Assembly (NCBI RefSeq): GCF_020532805.1
Contig: NZ_MQTQ01000006.1
Coordinates: 1-64,000, forward strand
DNA length: 64,000 bases
Direction of reading: 5' to 3'
DNA from: Arthrobacter sp. SO5
GTDB taxonomy: Bacteria > Actinomycetota > Actinomycetes > Actinomycetales > Micrococcaceae
Positions 52,749-61,956 of the stretch are shown in pieces. A program made the translations under genes and the position numbers. The number at the start of each line of letters is the position of its first letter. Position 1 is the stretch's first letter. The notes beneath the pieces were generated by a model. That model saw only the letters and a program-made list of their open reading frames with translations. It had not been told where the DNA came from and ran no database searches.

Positions 52749-52788
52749 CGGCTGCGCCGGCAGGCGCCGCGCCTGCTGGCAGCTCGTG

Positions 52789-52818
52789 GAGGGCCCCGGA
52801 CTTCGGTCCGGGGCCCTC
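52789..52818 (+). terminator. Intrinsic terminator of ahcY
   Basis: A perfect 13-bp stem (GAGGGCCCCGGAC and complement) is closed by the stable tetraloop TTCG and followed by TT. Confidence 0.85.
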
Positions 52819-52870
52819 TTCGTCACCCGATCGTGGCGGAACCGACACCTGGCAGCAGCGGAAATTCACT

Positions 52871-52876
52871 TATGCT
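52871..52876 (+). promoter_or_regulatory. Possible -10 of the first L,D-transpeptidase gene
   Basis: TATGCT lies in an AT-rich patch about 38 bp before the GTG. No clear -35 is seen. Confidence 0.4.
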
Positions 52877-52908
52877 TTCAAGGTAACGTCTGGAAGGACC
52901 TGAGTATT

Positions 52909-54135
52909 GTGAACGCCCCGAGAAGCCGGAGCACCGGCCGTAAGCTCGCCCTGCTCGTGGCGGTCTGCGCCCTGGCCGCGGCCGGCGGAGTCTTTGCGGC
53001 CGGTCCCGGCCTGGCCCCCGCATCCTTCGCTTCCGAGGCAGCCTCCCCGGAACGCTCGACGCCGGGACTCGCCTTCCCCGTAGTGGCGCCGGCGCAGCTG
53101 GCGGTCCTGCCCGCGGATGAGGCCAAACAGGTCAACCCCGCCGCGCCCGTGAGCCTCAAGGTCACGAACGGCCGCATCGACCGCGTGGCGCTTACCAGCG
53201 GTTCCGGTGCTGCCGTGGACGGAACCCTCAGCGCCGATGGCTCCAGCTGGACCGCGAATGCACCGTTGAAGTTCAACACCCGCTACAGCTACACCTTCTC
53301 CGTGGTGGACGCCGCGGGCCGCAAGAGCAACACCACCCGGACTTTCTCCACGGTCTCTGCCGCCAACGAGGCCGATGCCGCCATCTACCCGCTGGACGGG
53401 ATGAAGGTCGGAGTTGCGCAACCGCTGCAGATCACCTTCAGCGAGCCGGTCCTGAACCGGGACGCCGTCGAGAAGGCCATCAAGATCAGCTCCACCTCCG
53501 GGCAGGCCGGTGACTTCCACTGGTTCAGCAACACGATGGTCAGGTACCGTCCGGAGAGTTTCTGGACCGCGAACAGCACCATCACGATGGACCTTCAGCT
53601 CTTCGGGGTCGACCTCGGCAACGGGCAGATCGGTAACTTCAATAAGAAGGTCACCGTCCGTATCGGCGATAAGAAAGTTGCCGTCGCGGACGCGACGGCC
53701 CACACGTTCACTGCCAGCGTCAATGACCAGCAGGCCGGCCAGTGGCCCGCGACGATGGGCGATACCCGCTTCCCCTCGGCCCGTGGGTATCTGGTGTTCA
53801 TGGAGAAGTACCGCGTGGAGCACATGGATGCCGCCACGATCGGGCTTAAGCCCGGTGACCCGGCCTACTACGGCCAGCTCGACGTCAACTACGCCACGCG
53901 GCTGACCCCGAGCGGGGAGTTCATCCACCAGGCCACGGAGTCCGCCATGCCCTTCCTCGGCGAGGCGAACCTCTCCCACGGCTGCATCGGCCTGGGGCCG
54001 GACGGCGCGAAATGGGTCTTCGAGAACATGACAAGCGGCGACGTGGTCCAGGTGGTAAACACGGACGGTGACTTCGCCGCTGTGGAGGACGGCTACGGGG
54101 ACTGGAACATCCCCTGGGCGCAGTACGCGAACTGA
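52909..54135 (+). CDS. L,D-transpeptidase (YkuD domain) with Ig-like domains, copy 1
   Basis: This 408-residue exported enzyme makes 3-3 crosslinks in peptidoglycan. An N-terminal hydrophobic segment (KLALLVAVCALAAAGGVFAA) is a signal or anchor. Two Ig-like domains (about 60-250) lead to a YkuD catalytic domain (about 265-405), with the active-site motif HGCIGL preceded by GEFIHQATES. This is the LdtMt2-type architecture of actinobacteria. A second copy follows 62 bp downstream. The GTG at 52909 is preceded by GGAAGG at a slightly long distance. Confidence 0.93.
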   Translation: MNAPRSRSTGRKLALLVAVCALAAAGGVFAAGPGLAPASFASEAASPERSTPGLAFPVVAPAQLAVLPADEAKQVNPAAPVSLKVTNGRIDRVALTSGSGAAVDGTLSADGSSWTANAPLKFNTRYSYTFSVVDAAGRKSNTTRTFSTVSAANEADAAIYPLDGMKVGVAQPLQITFSEPVLNRDAVEKAIKISSTSGQAGDFHWFSNTMVRYRPESFWTANSTITMDLQLFGVDLGNGQIGNFNKKVTVRIGDKKVAVADATAHTFTASVNDQQAGQWPATMGDTRFPSARGYLVFMEKYRVEHMDAATIGLKPGDPAYYGQLDVNYATRLTPSGEFIHQATESAMPFLGEANLSHGCIGLGPDGAKWVFENMTSGDVVQVVNTDGDFAAVEDGYGDWNIPWAQYAN

Positions 54136-54197
54136 GGGGGAGCTCCGCGGACGGTTCCGCGGACGCTGGGAGTGCACAGGCTGTGGGGGGACAGGAA

Positions 54198-55499
54198 ATG
54201 GATGAGATGAGGAGAGACCGGGGCGCTGGGAGCCGACGCGGCACGTCCGCGGGCAGCCCGCAGCCCGGCGGCAAGGTCAGCGGAAGTGTCAGCGGGAAGA
54301 TGCTGGCGGTGCTGGCGCTCTGCGCCGTCGTCGGGGCGGGCGGAATCGGCATCGTGGCGGCGCCCGGCCGCGCCGAGGCCGAATTGCCGTCAGAGGCGGC
54401 GGCCCCGATGCGGAACGTCGCCGGCCTCGCGGCCCCGGTGGTCAAGCGGGTCGAACTCGGCGTGACCCCGACCGACGGCGCCCGGGCCGTCAACCCTGCA
54501 GCGCTGCCCTCGGTCAAGGCGGTCAACGGCGTGGTGAAGGACGTCGTGCTGGAGCCCCTCCCGGGCGGCGACCGCGTCCCGGGGACCACGGGCCCGGACG
54601 GCTCGACCTGGACCGCCGAGGACCCGCTCGAGTTCGACACGAAGTACAGCTACGCCTTCACGATCGTCGATCAGGCCGGACGCGAGACGAGGAAGAAGCA
54701 GACCTTCGCCACCGTCGCCAGGGCCAATGAGGCCGACGCCGCGGTGTACCCGCTCAACGGCAGCACCGTCGGCGCCGGCCAGCCCATCGAGATTGTCTTC
54801 AGCGAGCCGGTGCTGAACAAGGAAGCCGCGGAAAAGGCCGTCACCGTCACGGCCTCGTCCGGCCAGGCTGTCGCATGGCGCTGGTATTCGGACCGCCGCG
54901 TCCGGATCCGGCCCGAGGCGTTCTGGGCTGCCAACAGCGAGATCACCGTGGACCTGAAGCTCTTCGGCGTCGATTTCGGCAACAAGATGATCGGCAACGC
55001 CGACTCCAAGGTCTCATTCAAGGTGGGGCCACAGCGCCTCGCCGTTGTGGATGACGTCACCAAGACCATGAACGTGTACGTCGACGGCCGCCTGGTCAGG
55101 ACCGCGCCGGTCACGCTGGGGGACGCCGACTGGCTCTCGCCCACCGGCTTCGCCGTCATCATGGAGCAGGAACGCCACTCCAAATTCAATGCCGGCAGCA
55201 TCGGGCTGGAACCCGGAGACAAGGGGTACTACCCGCCCCTGACGGTGGAATACGCCAACCGCCTCACCAGTTCCGGCGTCTACGTCCACCAGGCCCTTGA
55301 GTCGGCGTGGGGTGCGGTGGGCAAGTACAACGTCTCGCACGGCTGTGTCGGGTTGCTGCCGGCGGACGCAGCCTGGTTCTTCGACACTATGAAGACCGGC
55401 GACCTCGTCCAGACCCTGAACACCGGCGCCGCGGCCGTGGAACCGTTGGAGGGTTTCGGGGACTGGAACATCCCCTGGGGCCAGTACGCCAGGCGCTGA
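54198..55499 (+). CDS. L,D-transpeptidase (YkuD domain) with Ig-like domains, copy 2
   Basis: This 433-residue paralogue of the preceding gene shares the order of domains and many blocks (AANEADAAVYPLNG against AANEADAAIYPLDG; FWAANSEITVDLKLFGVDFG). It has a longer basic N-terminus, one signal or anchor helix and a YkuD domain ending HGCVGL and DWNIPWGQYA. The ATG at 54198 has G-rich Shine-Dalgarno sequence 7 nt before. The two genes probably arose by tandem duplication and could differ in substrate or timing. Confidence 0.93.
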   Translation: MDEMRRDRGAGSRRGTSAGSPQPGGKVSGSVSGKMLAVLALCAVVGAGGIGIVAAPGRAEAELPSEAAAPMRNVAGLAAPVVKRVELGVTPTDGARAVNPAALPSVKAVNGVVKDVVLEPLPGGDRVPGTTGPDGSTWTAEDPLEFDTKYSYAFTIVDQAGRETRKKQTFATVARANEADAAVYPLNGSTVGAGQPIEIVFSEPVLNKEAAEKAVTVTASSGQAVAWRWYSDRRVRIRPEAFWAANSEITVDLKLFGVDFGNKMIGNADSKVSFKVGPQRLAVVDDVTKTMNVYVDGRLVRTAPVTLGDADWLSPTGFAVIMEQERHSKFNAGSIGLEPGDKGYYPPLTVEYANRLTSSGVYVHQALESAWGAVGKYNVSHGCVGLLPADAAWFFDTMKTGDLVQTLNTGAAAVEPLEGFGDWNIPWGQYARR

Positions 55500-55685
55500 G
55501 GGGTCGGCGCCGCGGCTGCGCTGGAAGTCCGGGGCGCCGGCACACCGAAATAGCCGATTGAATCCGCGCCGCCACCGGGGTGGCATCTCGCCCGGCCAGA
55601 GGCTCTGGCGGTAGGCTCGGAGGCAGATACATGGCGTTGCCAGGCTCAGGCCGGGCGGCGCGGAAGCCTACGGAAGCGAAGAGCA

Positions 55686-57023
55686 GTGACTGAGAAGAGT
55701 CCCACCCCTCCGAACCGGCAGGATCCGCAGCTGGATCCGGCCGACGACGCCGACGAGCCCGCCTTCGAGTGGATGCAGCCGGCCGCCGCGGGCAAGAGGG
55801 CCGACGACGCCTCCGGGGGCACCCCCGGAACGGCCGAAGGCACAGACCCGGAAGAGCCGACGCCGGCCCGCCCGGCACCCGGGTCCGGTTCTCCATCGAC
55901 GGCTCCCGAGGCCGCCTCGGCCGCAGCCCCCGTCCGCCGCCAGTCGGGTGGCCGGGCGGACCGGCGTGCAGCGGAAACCGCCGGCAGCGACGCGCTTTTC
56001 AGCGAGCCGCTGCCCACCTCGGCCCTGCAGATCCGGCCGCCGCAGGAGGACGTGGAGCGTCGGAACGCCGAGCGCGAGCACGCCGCGAACGCCAAACCGG
56101 TCGCGCCGCGCGTCATGCAGGTCCTGCTCGCCATGTGCTTCCCCATCATCCTGCTGGTGCTGGCCGTCCGCGCGATCGCCAGCCCGCTGTTCCTCTGGAT
56201 CGAGTACAACCGCCCGGGTTTCCCCGGCGACGGCTACGGCTTCAGCACGGATGACCGCATGACCTACGGGTCCTACGCCGTGGACTACCTCAGCAACTGG
56301 GCCGGCCCGCGCTACCTGGGCGAACTCGTCAACCGCGGCGGGGAGAGGCTCTTCAAGGAAGGCGAAGTCAGCCACATGGCCGACGTCAAGTTCGTCATCC
56401 TGACCGCCTTCGGCGCCGGCGCCCTGCTGGTCCTGCTGAGCCTGATCGCCATCATCTACCTGCGGCGCCGCAGCCCGGGGGGAGTGCGCCGCGGACTGTT
56501 CGCCGGCTCGATTATTACTTTGGTGATCATTCTCGGGCTGGGAACGCTGGCCGCGCTGGGCTGGGAGCAGTTCTTCACCCAGTTCCACGCAGTATTTTTC
56601 GCCAACGGCACCTGGACGTTCTCTCTGCAGGACACACTGATCAGGCTGTTCCCGGGGCAGTTCTGGGTTGACGGCGGCATCGTGATCGCCGGCCTTGTCC
56701 TGATTACCGCCGTCGTCACACTGGTCCTCACCTGGCCGACGCGCAAACGCCGCGGCCTGCCGAAGCGGGGAACGGCCGGCAAGGACGCTGCAGCGGATGG
56801 AACTTCCGCGGAGGGCTCAGCCGATGCCGCCGCGGTCAAGGGGGCACACTTCAGGCGTCCCCGCGGCCGGAAGGCCGGGACCGGCGACGCCGGGGTCACC
56901 GAGAGCCCGGCCGCAGCGGAATCGGAGCCGGCCCCGGAAACTGGCCGCGGGTCCGCGGAGTCCGGCACGGAACCGGGGGACACGCCGGACCGGTCCACGC
57001 ACGGGCAGTCCAACGCCCGCTAG
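55686..57023 (+). CDS. TIGR01906 family membrane protein with disordered flanks
   Basis: This 445-residue protein has a core of four helices (about residues 145-345) of the TIGR01906/DUF1461 type (VMQVLLAMCFPIILLVLAVR; ADVKFVILTAFGAGALLVLL; FHAVFFANGTWTF). The first 130 residues are acidic and Pro/Ala-rich, and the last 100 are basic and disordered. Function is unknown. The GTG at 55686 is preceded by GAAGCGAAGAG, a weak Shine-Dalgarno. The region just upstream (55500-55685) holds a TAGGCT -10-like element near 55613 and no other gene. Confidence 0.85.
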   Translation: MTEKSPTPPNRQDPQLDPADDADEPAFEWMQPAAAGKRADDASGGTPGTAEGTDPEEPTPARPAPGSGSPSTAPEAASAAAPVRRQSGGRADRRAAETAGSDALFSEPLPTSALQIRPPQEDVERRNAEREHAANAKPVAPRVMQVLLAMCFPIILLVLAVRAIASPLFLWIEYNRPGFPGDGYGFSTDDRMTYGSYAVDYLSNWAGPRYLGELVNRGGERLFKEGEVSHMADVKFVILTAFGAGALLVLLSLIAIIYLRRRSPGGVRRGLFAGSIITLVIILGLGTLAALGWEQFFTQFHAVFFANGTWTFSLQDTLIRLFPGQFWVDGGIVIAGLVLITAVVTLVLTWPTRKRRGLPKRGTAGKDAAADGTSAEGSADAAAVKGAHFRRPRGRKAGTGDAGVTESPAAAESEPAPETGRGSAESGTEPGDTPDRSTHGQSNAR

Positions 57024-57034
57024 TCAGGAATGAA

Positions 57035-57070
57035 CAGCAGTGGCCGACACCCTGGTGCCGGCCACTGCTG
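57035..57070. terminator. Hairpin between the convergent TIGR01906 and acyl-CoA synthetase genes
   Basis: The arms CAGCAGTGGCCG and CGGCCACTGCTG pair perfectly; the inner part adds a few pairs after one mismatch. Confidence 0.75.
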
Positions 57071-57091
57071 CTCCCACCATCTGACGGCGCG

Positions 57092-58921
57092 TCAGCCGTA
57101 GATCCGGCTGATGTTCGCCTCATAGTCGCGCACGACGGCGGCGCGCTTGAGCTTCAGCGACGGGGTCAAATGCCCGGATTCCACGGTGAAGTCCGCGGCG
57201 AGGATGACGAAACTGCGGATGGACTCGGCCTTGGACACGAGCGCGTTCGCCGCGTCGACGGAGCCTTGGATGGCCGCGCGGACCTGTTCGTTGCCGGTGG
57301 CTTCGGCGGGGTCCAGGGCGGGAAGCCCGCGGAGGGCGCACCAGTTCTCCAGGCCTTCAGGATCCAGATTGACCAGGGCCGCGACGAACGGCCTGCCGTC
57401 GCCCACCACCACGGCCTGGGCCACGAGCGGGTGTTCGCGGATCTTCTCTTCCAGCGGGGCGGGAGCGACGTTCTTGCCGCCGGCGGTGACCAGCAGGTCC
57501 TTCTTCCGCCCCGTGATCGTCAGGAAGCCGTCCGCGTCCAGGGAGCCGAGATCACCGGTGCGGAAGAACCCGTCCACAAACGCCTCGGCATTGGCCGCGG
57601 CGTTGGCGTGGTAGCCCTTGAAGACGCCGATGCCCTTGACGAGGATCTCGCCGTCTTCGGCGATGCGCACGGTGGTGCCCGGGATGGGGATGCCAACGGT
57701 GCCCACCCTGGTCCGCGTCGGCGTGTTGGCCGTGCACGGCGCTGTGGTCTCGGTGAGCCCGTAGCCCTCAAGGACTGGGATCCCCGCCCCGCGGAAGAAG
57801 TGCGCGTCGTTGGAGCTCAGCGGACTCGCCCCGGACAGGGTGTAGCCCAGCCGGCCGCCAAAGACCTGCCGGATCTTCGGGTAGAGCAGCATGTCGAAGA
57901 GGGCGTGCCTGGCACGGGACACAGGGCCGGGCCCCGGGCCCCGGCCCCGGGCGGCGTCATCGAGGGCTTTCGAGTACTGAATGGCGGTGACGGCGGCTGC
58001 GTCGAACAACCGGATCTTTCCGGCGAGGGCCGCCTTATGCGCGGCGCCCGCGTAGATCTTTTCAAAGATTCGGGGCACGGCGAGCAGGAACGTGGGCTGG
58101 AAGCTGCCCAGGTCCGCCAGCAGCTCCCTGGCGTTGGCCGTGTGGCCCAGGGTGGTGCCGGCGCTCAGGCAGATCACCTGGACGGCGCGGGCCAGGACAT
58201 GCGCCAGCGGCAGGAACATCAGCGTCCGGGACCGGGGCTGCAGCAGGAGCTCGGGCAGGAACAGCACCATGTTCTTCGCGACAAGCGCAAAGTTCCCGTG
58301 CGTGATCTGGCAGCCCTTCGGCCGGCCGGTGGTGCCGGAGGTATAGACGAGCGAGGCGACGTCGGCGAGTCCTGCCGCCGCGCGGTGCCGTTCCAGTTCC
58401 GCCGCGCCGACTCCGGCGCCGGCGCCGGCAAGGCTGGCAAGGTTCGGCGCGGCGCCGTCGTAATCCATCCGGATCACCGGGAGCATCCGGTCCCCGAGCA
58501 GGCCCGAGGTGTCCAGCACGTTCCCGACGAGGTCCGCCTTCGCCTGGTCCTCGACGAAGACGCGGCGGGCACCGGAGTCGTGCAGGATCCACTCGATCTG
58601 GCTGGGGGAGGACGTTTCATAGACGGGGACGCTCACGCCGCCGGCAAACCAGATGGCGAAGTCCACCACCGTCCACTCGTAGCGGGTGGCTGACATGACG
58701 GCCACGGTCTCACCCGGGCTGATGCCGCCGGCGATCAGTCCCCTGGCCAGTGCCGTGACCTGGTCCAGGAACTGCTGGGCCGTGACGTCGGCCCAGCCCG
58801 CGGGGCCCTTGCGGGAGTAGAGCGCATGCACGGGGTCCTTGGCGTGCTGTGCCAGGAGCAGATCCGTCACATTGCTGTCGGGGTTCAGATCCACGAGCAA
58901 TCCGGTGCTTGCTTCTCTCAC
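57092..58921 (-). CDS. Long-chain fatty acid CoA ligase (AMP-binding)
   Basis: This 609-residue AMP-binding enzyme activates fatty acids to acyl-CoA through an acyl-adenylate. The AMP-binding signature is VYTSGTTGRPKGCQ (near residue 195), followed by GYGLTETTAP, the ATP-site FFRTGDLGSLDADGF and the catalytic-lysine region VTAGGKNVAPAPLEE. The domain order resembles FadD15 of mycobacteria. The GTG at 58921 follows GGAGG by 7 nt. Confidence 0.93.
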   Translation of the reverse strand: MREASTGLLVDLNPDSNVTDLLLAQHAKDPVHALYSRKGPAGWADVTAQQFLDQVTALARGLIAGGISPGETVAVMSATRYEWTVVDFAIWFAGGVSVPVYETSSPSQIEWILHDSGARRVFVEDQAKADLVGNVLDTSGLLGDRMLPVIRMDYDGAAPNLASLAGAGAGVGAAELERHRAAAGLADVASLVYTSGTTGRPKGCQITHGNFALVAKNMVLFLPELLLQPRSRTLMFLPLAHVLARAVQVICLSAGTTLGHTANARELLADLGSFQPTFLLAVPRIFEKIYAGAAHKAALAGKIRLFDAAAVTAIQYSKALDDAARGRGPGPGPVSRARHALFDMLLYPKIRQVFGGRLGYTLSGASPLSSNDAHFFRGAGIPVLEGYGLTETTAPCTANTPTRTRVGTVGIPIPGTTVRIAEDGEILVKGIGVFKGYHANAAANAEAFVDGFFRTGDLGSLDADGFLTITGRKKDLLVTAGGKNVAPAPLEEKIREHPLVAQAVVVGDGRPFVAALVNLDPEGLENWCALRGLPALDPAEATGNEQVRAAIQGSVDAANALVSKAESIRSFVILAADFTVESGHLTPSLKLKRAAVVRDYEANISRIYG

Positions 58922-58978
58922 GACCGAGCCTCCGTTCCGGTCCGCGCGATGGTGGCGGACGTCACTTGCAATCCTGCC

Positions 58979-60706
58979 CTAGATCCAGGACGGCATCCAC
59001 ATCCGGAAGCGCCAGTCCTGGTAGGTGATGGTCTCGGCAGTCCAGACCGGGTAGAAGAACGCCGAGACGACGACGGCTGTCACCACGAAGAGCGCCACGA
59101 GGTACAGCCCGGAGCGCCGACGCCAGGGCGGGTCCGTCCGCCGCCCCAGCACCAGGCCCAGGCAGTACACGAGGGCCAGGACGAGGAACGGTTCGAAAGA
59201 AACGGCATAGAAGAAAAACGTGGTCCGTTCCGGATACAAAAACCACGGCAGGTAGCCGGCGCCCACGGCGGCGAGGATGGCCCCGGCCCGCCAGTCGCGG
59301 CGTCCGGCCCACCAGAACAGCAGGATGCCGAGGCACACGGCGGCGCTCCACCAGATCAGCGGGTTGCCGACCGAGAGGATGGCGGTGGTGCAGCTGGCCG
59401 TATCGCAGCCGGGACTGCCCTGTTTGGGGGATTCGTAGAAGAAGGACGTGGGCCGGCCCAGGACCAGCCAACTCCAGGCGTTGGCCTCGTAGGGGTGGTC
59501 CGCACTGAGGCCCTGGTGGAATTTGTAGGCCTCCAGGTGGTAATGCGCGAGGGACCGGACGGAGTTCGGCAGCCAGCCCCATTCAGCTGAGGGGTTACTC
59601 TCGGCCCAGTGCCGGAAGTAGGCGTCCCGCGAGCGGAACCAGCCGGTCCACGTGGCGGCGTAGACCAGGGCGGCCACCGGAACGATGCTCACGAATGCGC
59701 CGACGCCGTCCTTGAGGATGCCGCCGCTGATCCAGCCGTGGATCCCGGCGATCCGGCGCGCACTCAGGTCCCAGAAGACCGTCAGGAGCCCGAAGCCGGC
59801 CAGGAAGAAGAGCGCCGACCATTTGGTGCCGACGGCCAGGCCCAGGCACGCCCCTGCCGCGATGCGCCACCAGCGGATTCCCAGCCAGGGGCCCGAGGCC
59901 AGCTGGAGCAGGGCGGGCCGTCCGTCGGGGGAGACGCCGGCCTGCCGGGCCAGCCGTTCCGCGAGGCGCTGCCGGCCGTCGTCGCGGTCCAACAAGAGGG
60001 CGCCGAATGCTGCGAGCACCCAGAAGGACAGGAAAATGTCCAGCAGCGAGGTCCGCGACATCACGAGGTGGTGGCCGTCCACCGCCAGCAGCACCCCGGC
60101 CACTGCCCCGAGGGTCACAGACCGGAAGAGCTTTTGCGCGATCAGCGCCAGCAGGAAAATGGACAGCGTGCCGGTCAGTGCTGCGCCGAACCGCCAGCCG
60201 AAGGGATTGTCCGGGCCGAAGAGCCCCATGCCGGCGGCGATCATCCACTTGCCCACCGGCGGGTGGACCACATATTCAGGTGAATCCAGCAGCACGCCGG
60301 GGTTCCCGGCAATGAAGGAATCGTTGGCCTTGTCCGGCCAGGCCCGCTCGTAGCCGCTGATCAGGTACGAATAGGCGTCCTTGACGTAGTACGTCTCGTC
60401 GAAGACGAGGTTGCGCGGGGTGTCCAGCCGGATGAAGCGCAGCAGCCCGCCGAGGACCGCCGTGAGGGTAGGGACGAGCCAGAACCACAGCCGGAGCGAC
60501 GGCGGGTAGTCCCGCCAGCTCCGGATGCCGCCGATCAGGCGCTGGCTGAGGGCCTCGGCCGTGAAGGCTTCCGCGGGGCGGCTGATCCAGCGGTGCCCCT
60601 CGAGGTTGCGTCCGGGACTGGTGCCGTCTGCCGTGGAGGCGGGGGGCACCGCGTCGGTGGGGTGGGCCCCGACAGGCCGCATGGGGGTCTGCGTCACGTT
60701 GCCCAT
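58979..60706 (-). CDS. Protein O-mannosyltransferase (Pmt family)
   Basis: This 575-residue GT39 membrane enzyme transfers mannose from polyprenyl-phosphate-mannose to exported proteins. Signature segments are FDETYYVKDAYSYLISGYERAWPD near the first loop (acidic pair, split by me here), HPPVGKWMIAAGMGLFG and RTSLLDIFLSFWVLAAFG. About ten hydrophobic helices follow. The ATG at 60706 follows AAAAGG; longer frames upstream overlap rsmI and look non-coding. Order Pmt and divergent rsmI matches Rv1002c and Rv1003 (from memory). Confidence 0.93.
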   Translation of the reverse strand: MGNVTQTPMRPVGAHPTDAVPPASTADGTSPGRNLEGHRWISRPAEAFTAEALSQRLIGGIRSWRDYPPSLRLWFWLVPTLTAVLGGLLRFIRLDTPRNLVFDETYYVKDAYSYLISGYERAWPDKANDSFIAGNPGVLLDSPEYVVHPPVGKWMIAAGMGLFGPDNPFGWRFGAALTGTLSIFLLALIAQKLFRSVTLGAVAGVLLAVDGHHLVMSRTSLLDIFLSFWVLAAFGALLLDRDDGRQRLAERLARQAGVSPDGRPALLQLASGPWLGIRWWRIAAGACLGLAVGTKWSALFFLAGFGLLTVFWDLSARRIAGIHGWISGGILKDGVGAFVSIVPVAALVYAATWTGWFRSRDAYFRHWAESNPSAEWGWLPNSVRSLAHYHLEAYKFHQGLSADHPYEANAWSWLVLGRPTSFFYESPKQGSPGCDTASCTTAILSVGNPLIWWSAAVCLGILLFWWAGRRDWRAGAILAAVGAGYLPWFLYPERTTFFFYAVSFEPFLVLALVYCLGLVLGRRTDPPWRRRSGLYLVALFVVTAVVVSAFFYPVWTAETITYQDWRFRMWMPSWI

Positions 60707-60799
60707 GCTACCTTTTGCGGCCGGCTCCGCTGGCGCGCCGGCCAAGGTGTGCGCCGGCTGGTCCCTGGCCCCGTCGTCCGGCGGCGCTCCCGCCGGCAG

Positions 60800-60805
60800 T
60801 AGGCT
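60800..60805 (+). promoter_or_regulatory. -10 element of rsmI, leaderless
   Basis: TAGGCT lies 6 nt before the GTG at 60812. Confidence 0.6.
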
Positions 60806-60811
60806 GGTCGT

Positions 60812-61762
60812 GTGGACCACGAACCCAGTACTTCCCCGATTCTTCCCGGCTCCGGCACCTTCTCCGAGGCCGGCAACGGTCCGGAGACGGGCCCAGACCT
60901 CGAACCGGGAGCCGCTCCCGCGCCGGGCGGACCCGGCCGGATCGTGCTGGCCGCGACCCCGATCGGCAATGCGGGCGACGCCACCTACCGGCTGGTCGAG
61001 CTGCTGAAGACGGCTGACATCGTCGCCGCCGAGGACACCCGGAGGCTGCACCGGCTGGTCCAGCACCTCGGCATCGCCGTCGCCGGCCGGATCATCAGCT
61101 ACCACGAACACAATGAGGCGGCCAAGACCGGCGAGCTGCTGGACCAGGTCCGCTCCGGCAAGACGGTGGTGATGGTGACCGATGCCGGCATGCCGTCCGT
61201 TTCCGATCCCGGCTTCCGCCTCGTCGAAGGCGCCGTGGCGGCGGGGCTGACCGTCACCGCCGCCCCCGGGCCCTCGGCCGTGCTGACGGCCCTGGCCCTT
61301 TCCGGACTGCCGACGGACCGCTTCTGCTTCGAAGGATTCCTGCCGCGCAAGGCCGGCGAACGGTCCTCGCGTCTTGCGGACCTCGACGCCGAACGCCGCA
61401 CCATGGTGTTCTTCGAGGCCCCGCACCGGCTGGAGCCTATGCTCCGCGCCCTGCGCGAGAGGTTCGGTGCCGACCGCCGCGCCGCCGTCTGCCGTGAACT
61501 GACCAAAACCTATGAGGAAGTCATCCGCGGCACGCTGCGCGAACTGCTCGAGTGGGCCGAGGGCAACGAGGTTCGCGGTGAGATCGCCGTCGTCGTGGGT
61601 GGCGCTCCGGAGCGGGATCCCGGCAAGCCGGCGGACCACGTGGCCGCGGTCAACGCGCTGATGGCGCAGGGAATCCGGCTCAAGGAGGCCGTTGCCGCGG
61701 TGGCCGAAGAGGCGAGGGTCAGCAAGCGGGAGCTGTACTCCGCCGTCCTCGAGGCCAGATAG
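60812..61762 (+). CDS. rsmI: 16S rRNA (cytidine-1402-2'-O)-methyltransferase
   Basis: This 316-residue SAM-dependent enzyme methylates the ribose of C1402 in the ribosomal P site. Motifs are LAATPIGNAGDATYRLVELL, VAAEDTRRLHRLVQHLG, VTDAGMPSVSDPGFRLV and GPSAVLTALALSGLPTDRF. A Pro/Gly-rich N-terminal extension of about 40 residues precedes the fold. The GTG lies 6 nt after the -10. It is divergent from the Pmt gene, 105 bp apart. Confidence 0.95.
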   Translation: MDHEPSTSPILPGSGTFSEAGNGPETGPDLEPGAAPAPGGPGRIVLAATPIGNAGDATYRLVELLKTADIVAAEDTRRLHRLVQHLGIAVAGRIISYHEHNEAAKTGELLDQVRSGKTVVMVTDAGMPSVSDPGFRLVEGAVAAGLTVTAAPGPSAVLTALALSGLPTDRFCFEGFLPRKAGERSSRLADLDAERRTMVFFEAPHRLEPMLRALRERFGADRRAAVCRELTKTYEEVIRGTLRELLEWAEGNEVRGEIAVVVGGAPERDPGKPADHVAAVNALMAQGIRLKEAVAAVAEEARVSKRELYSAVLEAR

Positions 61763-61770
61763 CCCGTTGA

Positions 61771-61786
61771 CTGTGCAGCTGCACAG
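61771..61786. promoter_or_regulatory. 16-bp perfect palindrome upstream of the dehydrogenase gene
   Basis: CTGTGCAGCTGCACAG lies 8 bp after the rsmI stop and 170 bp before the dehydrogenase start. It could be an operator or the rsmI transcript end; no loop or T-run supports a terminator. Confidence 0.45.
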
Positions 61787-61956
61787 CCAATTCGCTGTGG
61801 CGTAGTGCGCGCATGCGTAGACACCCGGCCGAAACCGGCAGTACCGTGGCAGTGAATCCCGGCGCGCTGCCGGCTGGCTGGTGTGAGTCGCCAGTCAGCC
61901 CGGAGCTGCGCTGAAACTGATCCTCATTTCATGAAGTGCCGACGAGGGAGTCAACC

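Noticed and set aside
60707-61639. In-frame extension of the protein mannosyltransferase upstream to 61639
   Set aside because: It is antisense to rsmI, and the ATG at 60706 gives a normal Pmt length.
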